This document shows positions 5,672 to 5,884 of a stretch of DNA of 5,884 bases, piece by piece. The first letter of the stretch is position 1; each line of letters starts with the position of its first letter. This DNA is from Bacteroidales bacterium (GTDB taxonomy: Bacteria > Bacteroidota > Bacteroidia > Bacteroidales > UBA3824), in contig JAFXMJ010000402.1 of assembly GCA_017530465.1 (NCBI GenBank), positions 1 to 5,884 on the forward strand. The letters are read 5' to 3'. The position numbers were made by a program, and so were the translations under genes. The notes beneath the pieces were generated by a model. That model worked only from the letters and a program-made list of their open reading frames with translations, was not told where the DNA came from and made no database searches.

Positions 5672-5709
5672 AAAAAAAGAGGCTTGGAAAATTCCAAACC
5701 TCTTTTTTA
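5672..5709. terminator. Bidirectional terminator ending the his operon
   Basis: A-run plus GAGG-C-TTGGA (5672-5688) pairs with TCCAA-A-CCTC plus T-run (5693-5709), with one C/A mismatch (5683/5698) and a 4-nt loop. The T-run at 5703-5708 ends rightward transcripts after hisC, and the A-run on the other side serves leftward transcripts of the convergent gene that stops at 5747. Its position 83 bp past the hisC stop marks the end of this his transcription unit. Confidence 0.88.
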
Positions 5710-5746
5710 TTATGATTGGGGTGTTGCCCCTGACATTATCCGTCTA

Positions 5747-5884
5747 TTAGTTCAAGTACTTCGGACGAGCTACGTGCTTAGCCATACAGGGAGCGAAGGT
5801 GTAGGTGAAGTTGATGAGGGCGGTGGTGTACTGGTCACCATATTCGCCACCGTGGTAGTTGCCACGAACTGCCTTCTGAACCTG
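5747..5884 (-). CDS. C-terminal end of a probable outer-membrane beta-barrel protein (partial)
   Basis: On the minus strand an open frame enters at 5884 and stops with TAA at 5747-5749, giving the last 45 residues of a gene that starts beyond the window. The sequence holds alternating polar and aromatic segments, notably QYTTALINFTYTFAPC, which look like one or two amphipathic beta strands of an outer-membrane barrel, followed by a short tail ending VARPKYLN. The region is short, and I do not recognise the exact family. The codons are well formed, the frame has no other stop, and the convergent terminator 38 bp beyond the stop supports a true gene end. A non-barrel secreted protein remains possible. 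Confidence 0.6.
   Translation of the reverse strand, partial: QVQKAVRGNYHGGEYGDQYTTALINFTYTFAPCMAKHVARPKYLN

Noticed and set aside
5374..5697. 107-codon minus-strand frame covering the hisC end, REP-like repeats and terminator
   Set aside because: It begins in the terminator hairpin, crosses the repeats (giving an AGETPALQ-like stretch typical of translated palindromes) and runs into hisC antisense. Not a credible gene.

Overview
The window looks like a chromosomal segment from a Bacteroidota member, probably Bacteroidales and perhaps close to Prevotella. The reasons are two perfect copies of the Bacteroidetes -7 promoter element (TAnnTTTGC), AT-rich start regions without Shine-Dalgarno sequences, an OmpH/Skp-type tail of the form common in this phylum, and GC-richer coding sequence set in very AT-rich spacers. 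The genus is inferred, not proven.

Left part (1-1840): the 3' end of an OmpH/Skp-family periplasmic chaperone gene runs rightward and converges on a leftward histidine kinase gene. A strong bidirectional terminator at 248-289 separates them. The kinase has two membrane helices, almost no periplasmic part, a coiled coil, a complete HisKA/HATPase core and a degraded C-terminal receiver domain.

Middle part (1841-4366): a divergent promoter region serves the kinase on one side and the histidine operon on the other. The his transcript appears to begin with a 30-residue leader peptide (1957-2049) that no standard gene call would report. It contains nine consecutive His codons, with a tenth three codons earlier. 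An intrinsic terminator follows at 2130-2169, before hisG. This is the architecture of ribosome-mediated transcription attenuation, as in the enteric hisL leader, and it is the most notable item in the window. It is followed by hisG (long form with regulatory C-terminal domain, 2217-3080) and hisD (3083-4366), only 2 bp apart.

Right part (4367-5884): a 197-bp spacer carries a large nested palindrome built from seven copies of an 8-mer (CGTCAATT/AATTGACG). It leads into hisC (4564-5589). Two GC-rich REP-like repeats and a strong bidirectional terminator follow, and then the C-terminal end of a leftward gene that looks like an outer-membrane beta-barrel protein.

Together hisG (step 1, feedback-regulated), hisD (last two oxidations) and hisC (transamination) form a histidine biosynthesis operon, likely controlled both by His-dependent attenuation and by HisG feedback inhibition. 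The frequent partner hisB is not found after hisC in this window.
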